From Henricia sp. BOLD:AAB3569 (lineage: Eukaryota > Echinodermata > Asteroidea > Spinulosida > Echinasteridae): a stretch of DNA of 64,000 nt. The position numbers and the translations under genes were made by a program. Positions 36,681-49,300 of the stretch are shown piece after piece. The stretch is from positions 1 through 64,000 of the forward strand of contig JBBELK010000391.1 of assembly GCA_037783545.1 (NCBI GenBank), read 5' to 3'. Within the stretch, counting starts at the first letter, position 1, and each line of letters starts with the position of its first letter. The notes below the pieces were generated by a model. The model searched no databases. It was not told where the DNA came from and worked only from the letters and a program-made list of their open reading frames with translations.

Positions 36681-39600
36681 TCCAGACAAACTTCAAATTT
36701 TGCCTGCTTTAAACAACTCTATATCCCAAACGTATTCTGCAAATTTCAGCAATTTCCCGTTTAAACCGACCGAGTTATCGTTGAATCTAGCAAAAACTCC
36801 CTGCCGTCACAGTTTTCGCTCAAGCAGATGCCGCTTTCGGGAAACATTGCGTCCGAAGTGGTCGCTATTTTGGAACTAAAGGAATGTCCAGACAAACTTG
36901 AAATCTTGCCTGCTTTAACAACTCTATATCCCAAACGTATTCTGCAAATTTCAGCAATTTCCCGTTTAAACCGACCGAGTTATTGTCGAATCTAGCAAAA
37001 ACTCCCCTGCCGGCACATTTTTCGCACAAGCAGACGCCGCTTTCGGAAAACATTGCGTCTGAAGTGGTCGCTATTTTGGAACTGAAGGAATGTGCAGACA
37101 AATTTGAAATTTTGCCTGCTTTAACAACTCTATATCCCAAACGTATTCTGCAAATTTCAGCAATTTCCCGTTTAAACCGACCGAGTTATCGGTGAATCTA
37201 GCAAAAACTCCCTGCCGGCACAGTTTTCGCACAAGCAGACGCCGCTTTCGGGAAACATTGCGTCCGAAGTGGTCGCTATTTTGGAACTGAAGGAATGTCC
37301 AGACAAACTTGAAATTTTGACTGCTTTAACAACTCTATATCCCAAACGTATTCTGCAAATTTCAGCAATTTCCCGTTTAAACCGACCAAGTTATCGTTGA
37401 GTCTAGCAAAAACTCCCTGCCGTCACAGTTTTCGCACAAGCAGATGCCGCTTTTGTGAAACATTGCGTCCGAAGTGGTCGCTATTTTGGAACTGAAGGAA
37501 TGTCCAGACAAACTTCAAATTTTGCCTGCTTTAACAACTCTATATCCCAAACGTATTCTGCAAATTTCAGCAATTTCCCGTTTAAACCGACCGAGTTATC
37601 GGTGAATCTAGCAAAAACTCCCTGCCGGCACAGTTTTCGCACAACCGGACGCCTCTTTCCGGAAACATTCCATCTGAAGTGGTCGCTATTTTGGAACTGA
37701 AGGAATTTCCAGACAAACTTCAAATTGTGCCTGCTAAAACAACTCTATATCCCAAACGTATTCTTCAAATTTCAGCAATTTCCCGTTTAAACCGACCGAG
37801 TTATCGTCCGATATAGCAAAAACTCTCTGCCGGCACAGTTTTCGCACAACCGGACGCCGCTTTCCGGAAACATTCCATCTGAAGTGGTCGCTATTTTGGA
37901 ACTGAAGGAATGTCCAGACAAACTTCAAATTGTGCCTGCTAAAACAACTCTATATCCCAAACGTATTCTGCAAATTTCAGCAATTTCCCGTTTAAACCGA
38001 CCGAGTTATCGTTGAATCTAGCAAAAACTCCCTGCCGTCACAGTTTTCGCTCAAGCAGATGCCGCTTTCGGGAAACATTGCGTCCGAAGTGGTCGCTATT
38101 TTGAAATTTTGCCTGCTTTAACAACTCTATATCCCAAACGTATTCTGCAAATTTCAGCAATTTCCCGTTTAAACCGACCGAGTTATCGGTGAATCTAGCA
38201 AAAACTCCCTGCCGGCACAGTTTTCGCACAAGCAGACGCCGCTTTCCGGAAACATTCCATCTGAAGTGGTCGCTATTTTGGAACTGAAGGAATGTCCAGA
38301 CAAACTTTAAATTGTGCCTGCTAAAACAACTCTATATCCCAAACGTATTCTGCAAATTTCAGCAATTTCCCGTTTAAACCGACCGAGTTATCGTTGAATC
38401 TAGCAAAAACTCCCTGCCGTCACAGTTTTCGCACAAGCAGATGCCGCTTTCGGGAAACATTGCGTCCGAAGTGGTCGCTATTTCGGAACTGAAGGAATGT
38501 CCAGACAAACTTGAAATTTTGACTGCTTTAACAACTCTATATCCCAAACGTATTCTGCAAATTTCAGCAATTTCCCGTTTAAACCGAACAAGTTATCGTT
38601 GAATCTAGCAAAAACTCCCTGCCGTCACAGTTTTCGCACAAGCAGATGCCGCTTTCGTGAAACATTGCGTCCGAAGTGGTCGCTATTTTGGAACTGAAGG
38701 AATGTCCAGACAAACTTCAAATTTTGCCTGCTTTAAACAACTCTATATCCCAAACGTATTCTGCAAATTTCAGCAATTTCCCGTTTAAACCAACCGAGTT
38801 ATTGTCGAATCTAGCAAAAACTCCCCTGCCGGCACATTTTTTGCACAAGCAGACGCCGCTTTCGGAAAACATTGCGTCTGAAGTGGTCGCTATTTTGGAA
38901 CTGAGGGAATGTCCAGACAAATTTGAAATTTTGCCTACTTTAACAACTCTATATCCCAAACGTATTCTGCAAATTTCAGCAATTTCCCGTTTAAACCGAC
39001 CGAGTTATCGTTGAATCTAGCAAAAACTCCCTGCCGTCACAGTTTTCGCTCAAGCAGATGCCGCTTTCGGGAAACATTGCGTCCGAAGTGGTCGCTATTT
39101 TGGAACTAAAGGCATGTCAAGACAAACTTGAAATCTTGCCTGCTTTAACAACTCTATATCCCAAACGTATTCTGCAAATTTCAGCAATTTCCCGTTTAAA
39201 CCGACCGAGTTATTGTCGAATCTAGCAAAAACTCCCCTGCCGGCACATTTTTCGCACAAGCAGACGCCGCTTTCGGAAAACATTGCGTCTGAAGTGGTCG
39301 CTATTTTGGAACTGAAGGAATGTCCAGACAAACTTCAAATTGTGCCTGCTAAAACAACTCTATATCCCAAACGTATTCTTCAAATTTCAAGAATTTCCCG
39401 TTTAAACCTACCGAGTTATCGTCCAATATAGCAAAAACTCTCTGCCGGCACAGTTTTCGCACAACCGGACGCCGCTTTCCGGAAACATTCCATCTGAAGT
39501 GGTCGCTATTTTGGAACTGAAGGAATTTCCAGACAAACTTGAAATTTTGCCTGCTTTAACAACTCTATATCCCAAACGTATTCTGCAAATTTCAGCAATT

Positions 39601-42480
39601 TCCCGTTTAAACCGACCGAGTTATTGGTGAATCTAGCAAAAACTCCCTGCCGGCACAGTTTTCGCACAAGCAGACGCCGCTTTCCGGAAACATTCCATCT
39701 GAAGTGGTCGCTATTTTGGAACTGAAGGAATGTCCAGAAAAACTTTAAATTGTGCCTGCTAAAACAACTCTATATCCCAAACGTATTCTGCAAATTTCAG
39801 CAATTTCCCGTTTAAACCGACCGAGTTATCGTTGAATCTAGCAAAAACTCCCTGCCGTCACAGTTTTCGCACAAGCAGATGCCGCTTTCGGGAAACATTG
39901 CGTCCGAAGTGGTCGCTATTTTGGAACTGAAGGATTGTCCAGACAAACTTGAAATTTTGACTGCTTTAACAACTCTATATCCCAAACGTATTCTGCAAAT
40001 TTCAGCAATTTCCCGTTTAAACCGAACAAGTTATCGTTGAATCTAGCAAAAACTGCATGCCGGCACAGTTTTCGCACAAGCAGACGCCGCTTTCCGGAAA
40101 CATTCCATCTGTAGTGGTCGCTATTTTGGAACTGAAGGAATGTCCAGACAAACTTCAAATTGTGCCTGCTAAAACAACTCTATATCCCAAACGTATTCTG
40201 CAAATTTCAGCAATTTCCCGTTTAAACCGACCGAGTTATTGTCGAATCTAGCAAAAACTCCCCTGCCGGCACATTTTTCGCACAAGCAGACGCCGCTTTC
40301 GGAAAACATTGCGTCTGAAGTGGTTGCTATTTTGGAACTGAAGGAATGTCCAGACAAATTTGAAATTTTGCCTGCTTTAACAACTCTATATCCCAAACGT
40401 ATTCTGCAAATTTCAGCAATTTCCCGTTTAAACCGACCGAGTTATCGGTGAATCTAGCAAAAACTCCCTGCCGGCACAGTTTTCGCACAAGCAGACGCCG
40501 CTTTCGGGAAACATTGCGTCCGAAGTGGTCGCTATTTTGGAACTGAAGGAATGTCCAGACAAACTTGAAATTTTGACTGCTCTAACAACTCTATATCCCA
40601 AACGTATTCTTCAAATTTCAGCAATTTCCCGTTTAAACCGACCGAGTTATCGTCCGATATAGCAAAAACTCTCTGCCGGCACAGTTTTCGCACAACCGGA
40701 CGCCGCTTTCCGGAAACATTCCATCTGAAGTGGTCGCTATTTTGGAACTGAAGGAATGTCCAGACAAACTTCAAATTGTGCCTGCTAAAACAACTCTATA
40801 TCCCAAACGTATTCTGCAAATTTCAGCAATTTCCCGTTTAAACCGACGGGGTTATCGTTGAATCTAGCAAAAACTCCCTGCCGTCACAGTTTTCGCTCAA
40901 GCAGATGCCGCTTTCGGGAAACATTGCGTCCGAAGTGGTCGCTATTTTGAAATTTTGCCTGCTTTAACAACTCTATATCCCAAACGTATTCTGCAAATTT
41001 CAGCAATTTCCCGTTTAAACCGACCGAGTTATCGGTGAATCTAGCAAAAACTCCCTGCCGGCACAGTTTTCGCACAAGCAGACGCCGCTTTCCGGAAACA
41101 TTCCATCTGAAGTGGTCGCTATTTTGGAACTGAAGGAATGTCCAGACAAACTTTAAATTGTGCCTGCTAAAACAACTCTATATCCCAAACGTATTCTGCA
41201 AATTTCAGCAATTTCCCGTTTAAACCGACCGAGTTATCGTTGAATCTAGCAAAAACTCCCTGCCGTCACAGTTTTCGCACAAGCAGATGCCGCTTTCGGG
41301 AAACATTGCGTCCGAAGTGGTCGCTATTTCGGAACTGAAGGAATGTCCAGACAAACTTCAAATTTTGCCTGCTTTAAACAACTCTATATCCCAAACGTAT
41401 TCTGCAAATTTCAGCAATTTCCCGTTTAAACCGACCGAGTTATCGTTGAATCTAGCAAAAACTCCCTGCCGTCACAGTTTTCGCTCAAGCAGATGCCGCT
41501 TTCGGGAAACATTGCGTCCGAAGTGGTCGCTATTTTGGAACTAAAGGAATGTCCAGACAAACTTGAAATCTTGCCTGCTTTAACAACTCTATATCCCAAA
41601 CGTATTCTGCAAATTTCAGCAATTTCCCGTTTAAACCGACCGAGTTATTGTCGAATCTAGCAAAAACTCCCCTGCCGGCACATTTTTCGCACAAGCAGAC
41701 GCCGCTTTCGGAAAACATTGCGTCTGAAGTGGTCGCTATTTTGGAACTGAAGGAATGTCCAGACAAATTTGAAATTTTGCCTGCTTTAACAACTCTATAT
41801 CCCAAACGTATTCTGCAAATTTCAGCAATTTCCCGTTTAAACCGACCGAGTTATCGGTGAATCTAGCAAAAACTCCCTGCCGGCACAGTTTTCGCACAAG
41901 CAGACGCCGCTTTCGGGAAACATTGCGTCCGAAGTGGTCGCTATTTTGGAACTGAAGGAATGTCCAGACAAACTTGAAATTTTGACTGCTTTAACAACTC
42001 TATATCCCAAACGTATTCTGCAAATTTCAGCAATTTCCCGTTTAAACCGACCAAGTTATCGTTGAGTCTAGCAAAAACTCCCTGCCGTCACAGTTTTCGC
42101 ACAAGCAGATGCCGCTTTTGTGAAACATTGCGTCCGAAGTGGTCGCTATTTTGGAACTGAAGGAATGTCCAGACAAACTTCAAATTTTGCCTGCTTTAAC
42201 AACTCTATATCCCAAACGTATTCTGCAAATTTCAGCAATTTCCCGTTTAAACCGACCGAGTTATCGGTGAATCTAGCAAAAACTCCCTGCCGGCACAGTT
42301 TTCGCACAACCGGACGCCTCTTTCCGGAAACATTCCATCTGAAGTGGTCGCTATTTTGGAACTGAAGGAATTTCCAGACAAACTTCAAATTGTGCCTGCT
42401 AAAACAACTCTATATCCCAAACGTATTCTTCAAATTTCAGCAATTTCCCGTTTAAACCGACCGAGTTATCGTCCGATATA
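29600..42480. repeat. 32-mer HOR, 6,484 bp, two tandem copies
   Basis: Sequence at ~29.6-36.0 kb recurs at ~36.1-42.48 kb with a constant offset of 6,484 bp. Shared rare markers are GAATGTGCAG 30603/37087, CACATTTTTTGCAC ~32349/38833, GGAACTGAGGG ~32413/38897, GCCTACTTTAAC ~32449/38933, AAACTGCATGCC 33569/40053 and GCTTTTGTG 35630/42114. Three 28-bp deletions lie in each copy. Differences are few: ACTAAAGGCATGTCAAG near 39106 against ACTAAAGGAATGTCCAG, and GACGGGGTT near 40848 against GACCGAGTT. Confidence 0.83.
34300..38480. repeat. 9-mer HOR, 1,819 bp, ~2.3 copies, nested in the 32-mer
   Basis: Blocks repeat at +1,819 bp: the 28-bp deletion 34465/36284/38103, CTTTAAACAAC 34890/36709 and GCTTTTGTG 35630/37449. 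9 x 205 - 28 + 2 = 1,819, the +2 coming from CTTTAAACAAC and CTCCCCTGCC. The series ends near 38.48 kb, where GAAATTTTGACTG replaces CAAATTTTGCCTG. The same nine monomers also occur once near 29.8-31.6 kb. Confidence 0.8.
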
Positions 42481-42699
42481 GCAAAAACTCTCTGCCGGCA
42501 CAGTTTTCGCACAACCGGACGCCGCTTTCCGGAAACATTCCATCTGAAGTGGTCGCTATTTTGGAACTGAAGGAATTTCCAGACAAACTTGAAATTTTTC
42601 CTGCTTTAACAACTCTATATCCCAAACGTATTCTGCAAATTTCAGCAATTTCCCGTTTAAACCGACCGAGTTATTGGTGAATCTAGCAAAAACTCCCTG

Positions 42700-42760
42700 C
42701 CGGCACAGTTTTCGCACAAGCAGATGCCGCTTTCGGGAAACATTGCGTCCGAAGTGGTCG
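42700..42760. other. Site of a one-monomer (205-bp) loss
   Basis: The Q-class monomer with GAGTTATTGG should end GCAGACGCCGCTTTCCGG...CCATCTGAAGTTCTCGC and be followed by a P-class monomer, as at ~18.19 and ~51.7 kb. Here it passes into GCAGATGCCGCTTTCGGG...GCGTCC, the end of the missing P monomer. The loss is an in-register recombination between neighbouring monomers, leaving a hybrid and two Q-like monomers in a row. Confidence 0.8.
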
Positions 42761-42999
42761 CTATTTTGGAACTGAAGGATTGTCCAGACAAACTTGAAAT
42801 TTTGACTGCTTTAACAACTCTATATCCCAAACGTATTCTGCAAATTTCAGCAATTTCCCGTTTAAACCGAACAAGTTATCGTTGAATCTAGCAAAAACTC
42901 CATGCCGGCACAGTTTTCGCACAAGCAGACGCCGCTTTCCGGAAACATTCCATCTGAAGTGGTCGCTATTTTGGAACTGAAGGAATGTCCAGACAAATT

Positions 43000-45900
43000 T
43001 GAAATTTTGCCTGCTTTAACAACTCTATATCCCAAACGTATTCTGCAAATTTCAGCAATTTCCGTTTAAACCGACCGAGTTATCGGTGAATCTAGCAAAA
43101 ACTCCCTGCCGGCACAGTTTTCGCACAAGCAGACGCCGCTTTCCGGAAACATTCCATCTGAAGTGGTCGCTATTTTGGAACTTAAGGAATGTCCAGACAA
43201 ACTTCAAATTGTGCCTGCTAAAACAACTCTATATCCCAAACGTATTCTGCAAATTTCAGCAATTTCCCGTTTAAACCGACCAAGTTATCGTTGAGTCTAG
43301 CAAAAACTCCCTGCCGTCACAGTTTTCGCACAAGCAGATGCCGCTTTTGTGAAACATTGCGTCCGAAGTGGTCGCTATTTTGGAACTGAAGGAATGTCCA
43401 GACAAACTTCAAATTTTGCCTGCTTTAACAACTCTATATCCCAAACGTATTCTGCAAATTTCAGCAATTTCCCGTTTAAACCGACCGAGTTATCGGTGAA
43501 TCTAGCAAAAACTCCCTGCCGGCACAGTTTTCGCACAACCGGACGCCTCTTTCCGGAAACATTCCATCTGAAGTGGTCGCTATTTTGGAACTGAAGGAAT
43601 TTCCAGACAAACTTCAAATTGTGCCTGCTAAAACAACTCTATATCCCAAACGTATTCTTCAAATTTCAGCAATTTCCCGTTTAAACCGACCGAGTAATCG
43701 TCCGATATAGCAAAAACTCTCTGCCGGCACAGTTTTCGCACAACCGGACGCCGCTTTCCGGAAACATTCCATCTGAAGTGGTCGCTATTTTGGAACTGAA
43801 GGAATGTCCAGACAAACTTCAAATTGTGCCTGCTAAAACAACTCTATATCCCAAACGTATTCTGCAAATTTCAGCAATTTCCCGTTTAAACCGAACAAGT
43901 TATCGTTGAATCTAGCAAAAACTCCCTGCCGTCACAGTTTTCGCACAAGCAGATGCCGCTTTCGTGAAACATTGCGTCCGAAGTGGTCGCTATTTTGGAA
44001 CTGAAGGAATGTCCAGACAAACTTCAAATTGTGCCTGCTAAAACAACTCTATATCCCAAACGTATTCTTCAAATTTCAGCAATTTCCCGTTTAAACCGAC
44101 CGAGTTATCGTCCAATATAGCAAAAACTCTCTGCCGGCACAGTTTTCGCACAACCGGACGCCGCTTTCCGGAAACATTCCATCTGAAGTGGTCGCTATTT
44201 TGGAACTGAAGGAATTTCCAGACAAACTTGAAATTTTGCCTGCTTTAACAACTCTATATCCCAAACGTATTCTGCAAATTTCAGCAATTTCCCGTTTAAA
44301 CCGACCGAGTTATTGGTGAATCTAGCAAAAACTCCCTGCCGGCACAGTTTTCGCACAAGCAGACGCCGCTTTCCGGAAACATTCCATCTGAAGTGGTCGC
44401 TATTTTGGAACTGAAGGAATGTCCAGAAAAACTTTAAATTGTGCCTGCTAAAACAACTCTATATCCCAAACGTATTCTGCAAATTTCAGCAATTTCCCGT
44501 TTAAACCGACCGAGTTATCGTTGAATCTAGCAAAAACTCCCTGCCGTCACAGTTTTCGCACAAGCAGATGCCGCTTTCGGGAAACATTGCGTCCGAAGTG
44601 GTCGCTATTTTGGAACTGAAGGATTGTCCAGACAAACTTGAAATTTTGACTGCTTTAACAACTCTATATCCCAAACGTATTCTGCAAATTTCAGCAATTT
44701 CCCGTTTAAACCGAACAAGTTATCGTTGAATCTAGCAAAAATTCCATGCCGGCACAGTTTTCGCACAAGCAGACGCCGCTTTCCGGAAACATTCCATCTG
44801 AAGTGGTCGCTATTTTGGAACTGAAGGAATGTCCAGACAAACTTCAAATTGTGCCTGCTAAAACAACTCTATATCCCAAACGTATTCTGCAAATTTCAGC
44901 AATTTCCCGTTTAAACCGACCGAGTTATTGTCGAATCTAGCAAAAACTCCCCTGCCGGCACATTTTTCGCACAAGCAGACGCCGCTTTCGGAAAACATTG
45001 CGTCTGAAGTGGTCGCTATTTTGGAACTGAAGGAATGTCCAGACAAATTTGAAATTTTGACTGCTTTAACAACTCTATATCCCAAACGTATTCTGCAAAT
45101 TTCAGCAATTTCCCGTTTAAACCGACCGAGTTATCGGTGAATCTAGCAAAAACTCCCTGCCGGCACAGTTTTCGCACAAGCAGACGCCGCTTTCGGGAAA
45201 CATTGCGTCCGAAGTGGTCGCTATTTTGGAACTGAAGGAATGTCCAGACAAACTTGAAATTTTGACTGCTTTAACAACTCTATATCCCAAACGTATTCTT
45301 CAAATTTCAGCAATTTCCCGTTTAAACCGACCGAGTTATCGTCCGATATAGCAAAAACTCTCTGCCGGCACAGTTTTCGCACAACCGGACGCCGCTTTCC
45401 GGAAACATTCCATCTGAAGTGGTCGCTATTTTGGAACTGAAGGAATGTCCAGACAAACTTCAAATTGTGCCTGCTAAAACAACTCTATATCCCAAACGTA
45501 TTCTGCAAATTTCAGCAATTTCCCGTTTAAACCGACCGAGTTATCGTTGAATCTAGCAAAAACTCCCTGCCGTCACAGTTTTCGCTCAAGCAGATGCCGC
45601 TTTCGGGAAACATTGCGTCCGAAGTGGTCGCTATTTTGAAATTTTGCCTGCTTTAACAACTCTATATCCCAAACGTATTCTGCAAATTTCAGCAATTTCC
45701 CGTTTAAACCGACCGAGTTATCGGTGAATCTAGCAAAAACTCCCTGCCGGCACATTTTTCGCACAAGCAGACGCCGCTTTCCGGAAACATTCCATCTGAA
45801 GTGGTCGCTATTTTGGAACTGAAGGAATGTCCAGACAAACTTGAAATTTTGACTGCTTTAACAACTCTATATCCCAAACGTATTCTGCAAATTTCAGCAA

Positions 45901-46970
45901 TTTCCCGTTTAAACCGACCAAGTTATCGTTGAGTCTAGCAAAAACTCCCTGCCGTCACAGTTTTCGCACAAGCAGATGCCTCTTTCCGGAAACATTCCAT
46001 CTGAAGTGGTCGCTATTTTGGAACTGAAGGAATTTCCAGACAAACATCAAATTGTGCCTGCTAAAACAACTCTATATCCCAAACGTATTCTTCAAATTTC
46101 AGCAATTTCCCGTTTAAACCGACCGAGTTATCGTCCAATATAGCAAAAACTCTCTGCCGGCACAGTTTTCGCACAACCGGACGCCGCTTTCCGGAAACAT
46201 TCCATCTGAAGTGGTCGCTATTTTGGAACTGAAGGAATTTCCAGACAAACTTGAAATTTTTCCTGCTTTAACAACTCTATATCCCAAACGTATTCTGCAA
46301 ATTTCAGCAATTTCCCGTTTAAACCGACCGAGTTATTGGTGAATCTAGCAAAAACTCCCTGCCGGCACAGTTTTCGCACAAGCAGACGCCGCTTTCCGGA
46401 AACATTCCATCTGAAGTTCTCGCTATTTTGGAACTGAAGGAATGTCCAGAAAAACTTTAAATTGTGCCTGCTAAAACAACTCTATATCCCAAACGTATTC
46501 TGCAAATTTCAGCAATTTCCCGTTTAAACCGACCGAGTTATCGTTGAATCTAGCAAAAACTCCCTGCCGTCACAGTTTTCGCACAAGCAGATGCCGCTTT
46601 CGGGAAACATTGCGTCCGAAGTGGTCGCTATTTTGGAACTGAAGGATTGTCCAGACAAACTTGAAATTTTGACTGCTTTAACAACTCTATATCCCAAACG
46701 TATTCTGCAAATTTCAGCAATGTCCCGTTTAAACCGAACAAGTTATCGTTGAATCTAGCAAAAACTCCCTGCCGGCACAGTTTTCGCACAAGCAGACGCC
46801 GCTTTCCGGAAACATTCCATCTGAAGTGGTCGCTATTTTGGAACTTAAGGAATGTCCAGACAAACTTCAAATTGTGCCTGCTAAAACAACTCTATATCCC
46901 AAACGTATTCTGCAAATTTCAGCAATTTCCCGTTTAAACCGACCAAGTTATCGTTGAGTCTAGCAAAAAC
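43000..46970. repeat. ~4-kb block matching 18.66-22.63 kb (offset 24,339 bp)
   Basis: Shared markers at constant offset: ATTTCCGTTT 18720/43059, GCTTTTGTG ~19012/43351, AAAAATTCCATG 20398/44737, the 28-bp deletion 21299/45638 and GAAGTTCTCGC 22077/46416. It ends after CCAAGTTATCGTTGAGTC: at 22.67 kb GCTTTTGTA follows, at 47.01 kb GCTTTCGTG follows. With the 33,513-bp pair this makes three copies in the window. Confidence 0.78.
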
Positions 46971-46999
46971 TCCCTGCCGTCACAGTTTTCGCACAAGCA

Positions 47000-48250
47000 G
47001 ATGCCGCTTTCGTGAAACATTGCGTCCGAAGTGGTCGCTATTTTGGAACTGAAGGAATGTCCAGACAAACTTCAAATTGTGCCTGCTAAAACAACTCTAT
47101 ATCCCAAACGTATTCTTCAAATTTCAGCAATTTCCCGTTTAAACCGACCGAGTTATCGTCCAATATAGCAAAAACTCTCTGCCGGCACAGTTTTCGCACA
47201 ACCGGACGCCGCTTTCCGGAAACATTCCATCTGAAGTGGTCGCTATTTTGGAACTGAAGGAATTTCCAGACAAACTTGAAATTTTGCCTGCTTTAACAAC
47301 TCTATATCCCAAACGTATTCTGCAAATTTCAGCAATTTCCCGTTTAAACCGACCGAGTTATTGGTGAATCTAGCAAAAACTCCCTGCCGGCACAGTTTTC
47401 GCACAAGCAGACGCCGCTTTCCGGAAACATTCCATCTGAAGTGGTCGCTATTTTGGAACTGAAGGAATGTCCAGAAAAACTTTAAATTGTGCCTGCTAAA
47501 ACAACTCTATATCCCAAACGTATTCTGCAAATTTCAGCAATTTCCCGTTTAAACCGACCGAGTTATCGTTGAATCTAGCAAAAACTCCCTGCCGTCACAG
47601 TTTTCGCACAAGCAGATGCCGCTTTCGGGAAACATTGCGTCCGAAGTGGTCGCTATTTTGGAACTGAAGGATTGTCCAGACAAACTTGAAATTTTGACTG
47701 CTTTAACAACTCTATATCCCAAACGTATTCTGCAAATTTCAGCAATTTCCCGTTTAAACCGAACAAGTTATCGTTGAATCTAGCAAAAACTCCATGCCGG
47801 CACAGTTTTCGCACAAGCAGACGCCGCTTTCCGGAAACATTCCATCTGAAGTGGTCGCTATTTTGGAACTGAAGGAATGTCCAGACAAACTTCAATTTGT
47901 GCCTGCTAAAACAACTCTATATCCCAAACGTATTCTGCAAATTTCAGCAATTTCCCGTTTAAACCGACCGAGTTATTGTCGAATCTAGCAAAAACTCCCC
48001 TGCCGGCACATTTTTCGCACAAGCAGACGCCGCTTTCGGAAAACATTGCGTCTGAAGTGGTCGCTATTTTGGAACTGAAGGAATGTCCAGACAAATTTGA
48101 AATTTTGACTGCTTTAACAACTCTATATCCCAAACGTATTCTGCAAATTTCAGCAATTTCCCGTTTAAACCGACCGAGTAATCGTCCGATATAGCAAAAA
48201 CTCTCTGCCGGCACAGTTTTCGCACAACCGGACGCCGCTTTCCGGAAACA
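47000..48250. repeat. Segment repeated at +10,376 bp (57.38-58.63 kb)
   Basis: The run GCTTTCGTG, GAGTTATCGTCCAATAT, GAGTTATTGG, GAAAAACTTTAAA, GGATTGTCC, CCATGCCGG, CCCCTGCC, AGTAATCGTCC occurs in the same order at both places with a constant 10,376-bp offset. A private difference is CAATTTGTGCC for CAAATTGTGCC at ~47894. Confidence 0.72.
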
Positions 48251-48469
48251 TTCCATCTGAAGTGGTCGCTATTTTGGAACTGAAGGAATGTCCAGAAAAA
48301 CTTTAAATTGTGCCTGCTAAAACAACTCTATATCCCAAACGTATTCTGCAAATTTCAGCAATTTCCCGTTTAAACCGACCGAGTTATCGTTGAATCTAGC
48401 AAAAACTCCCTGCCGTCACAGTTTTCGCACAAGCAGATGCCGCTTTCGGGAAACATTGCGTCCGAAGTG

Positions 48470-49300
48470 GTCGCTATTTTGGAACTGAAGGATTGTCCAG
48501 ACAAACTTGAAATTTTGACTGCTTTAACAACTCTATATCCCAAACGTATTCTGCAAATTTCAGCAATTTCCCGTTTAAACCGAACAAGTTATCGTTGAAT
48601 CTAGCAAAAACTGCATGCCGGCACAGTTTTCGCACAAGCAGACGCCGCTTTCCGGAAACATTCCATCTGTAGTGGTCGCTATTTTGGAACTGAAGGAATG
48701 TCCAGACAAACTTCAAATTGTGCCTGCTAAAACAACTCTATATCCCAAACGTATTCTGCAAATTTCAGCAATTTCCCGTTTAAACCGACCGAGTTATTGT
48801 CGAATCTAGCAAAAACTCCCCTGCCGGCACATTTTTCGCACAAGCAGACGCCGCTTTCGGAAAACATTGCGTCTGAAGTGGTCGCTATTTTGGAACTGAA
48901 GGATTGTCCAGACAAACTTGAAATTTTGACTGCTTTAACAACTCTATATCCCAAACGTATTCTGCAAATTTCAGCAATTTCCCGTTTAAACCGAACAAGT
49001 TATCGTTGAATCTAGCAAAAACTGCATGCCGGCACAGTTTTCGCACAAGCAGACGCCGCTTTCCGGAAACATTCCATCTGTAGTGGTCGCTATTTTGGAA
49101 CTGAAGGAATGTCCAGACAAACTTCAAATTGTGCCTGCTAAAACAACTCTATATCCCAAACGTATTCTGCAAATTTCAGCAATTTCCCGTTTAAACCGAC
49201 CGAGTTATTGTCGAATCTAGCAAAAACTCCCCTGCCGGCACATTTTTCGCACAAGCAGACGCCGCTTTCGGAAAACATTGCGTCTGAAGTGGTTGCTATT
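48470..49300. repeat. Tandem duplication of one 411-bp dimer
   Basis: The dimer carrying GGATTGTCC, AACCGAACAAG, AAACTGCATGCC, CATCTGTAGTGG and TTATTGTCG plus CCCCTGCC occurs twice in a row at +411 bp (for example AAACTGCATGCC at 48609 and 49020). Elsewhere (26.6, 28.9, 33.5, 40.0 and 60.1 kb) it occurs once per HOR. This is the smallest and possibly among the youngest duplications in the window. Each copy carries an exact CENP-B-box-like site (48569, 48980). Confidence 0.85.
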
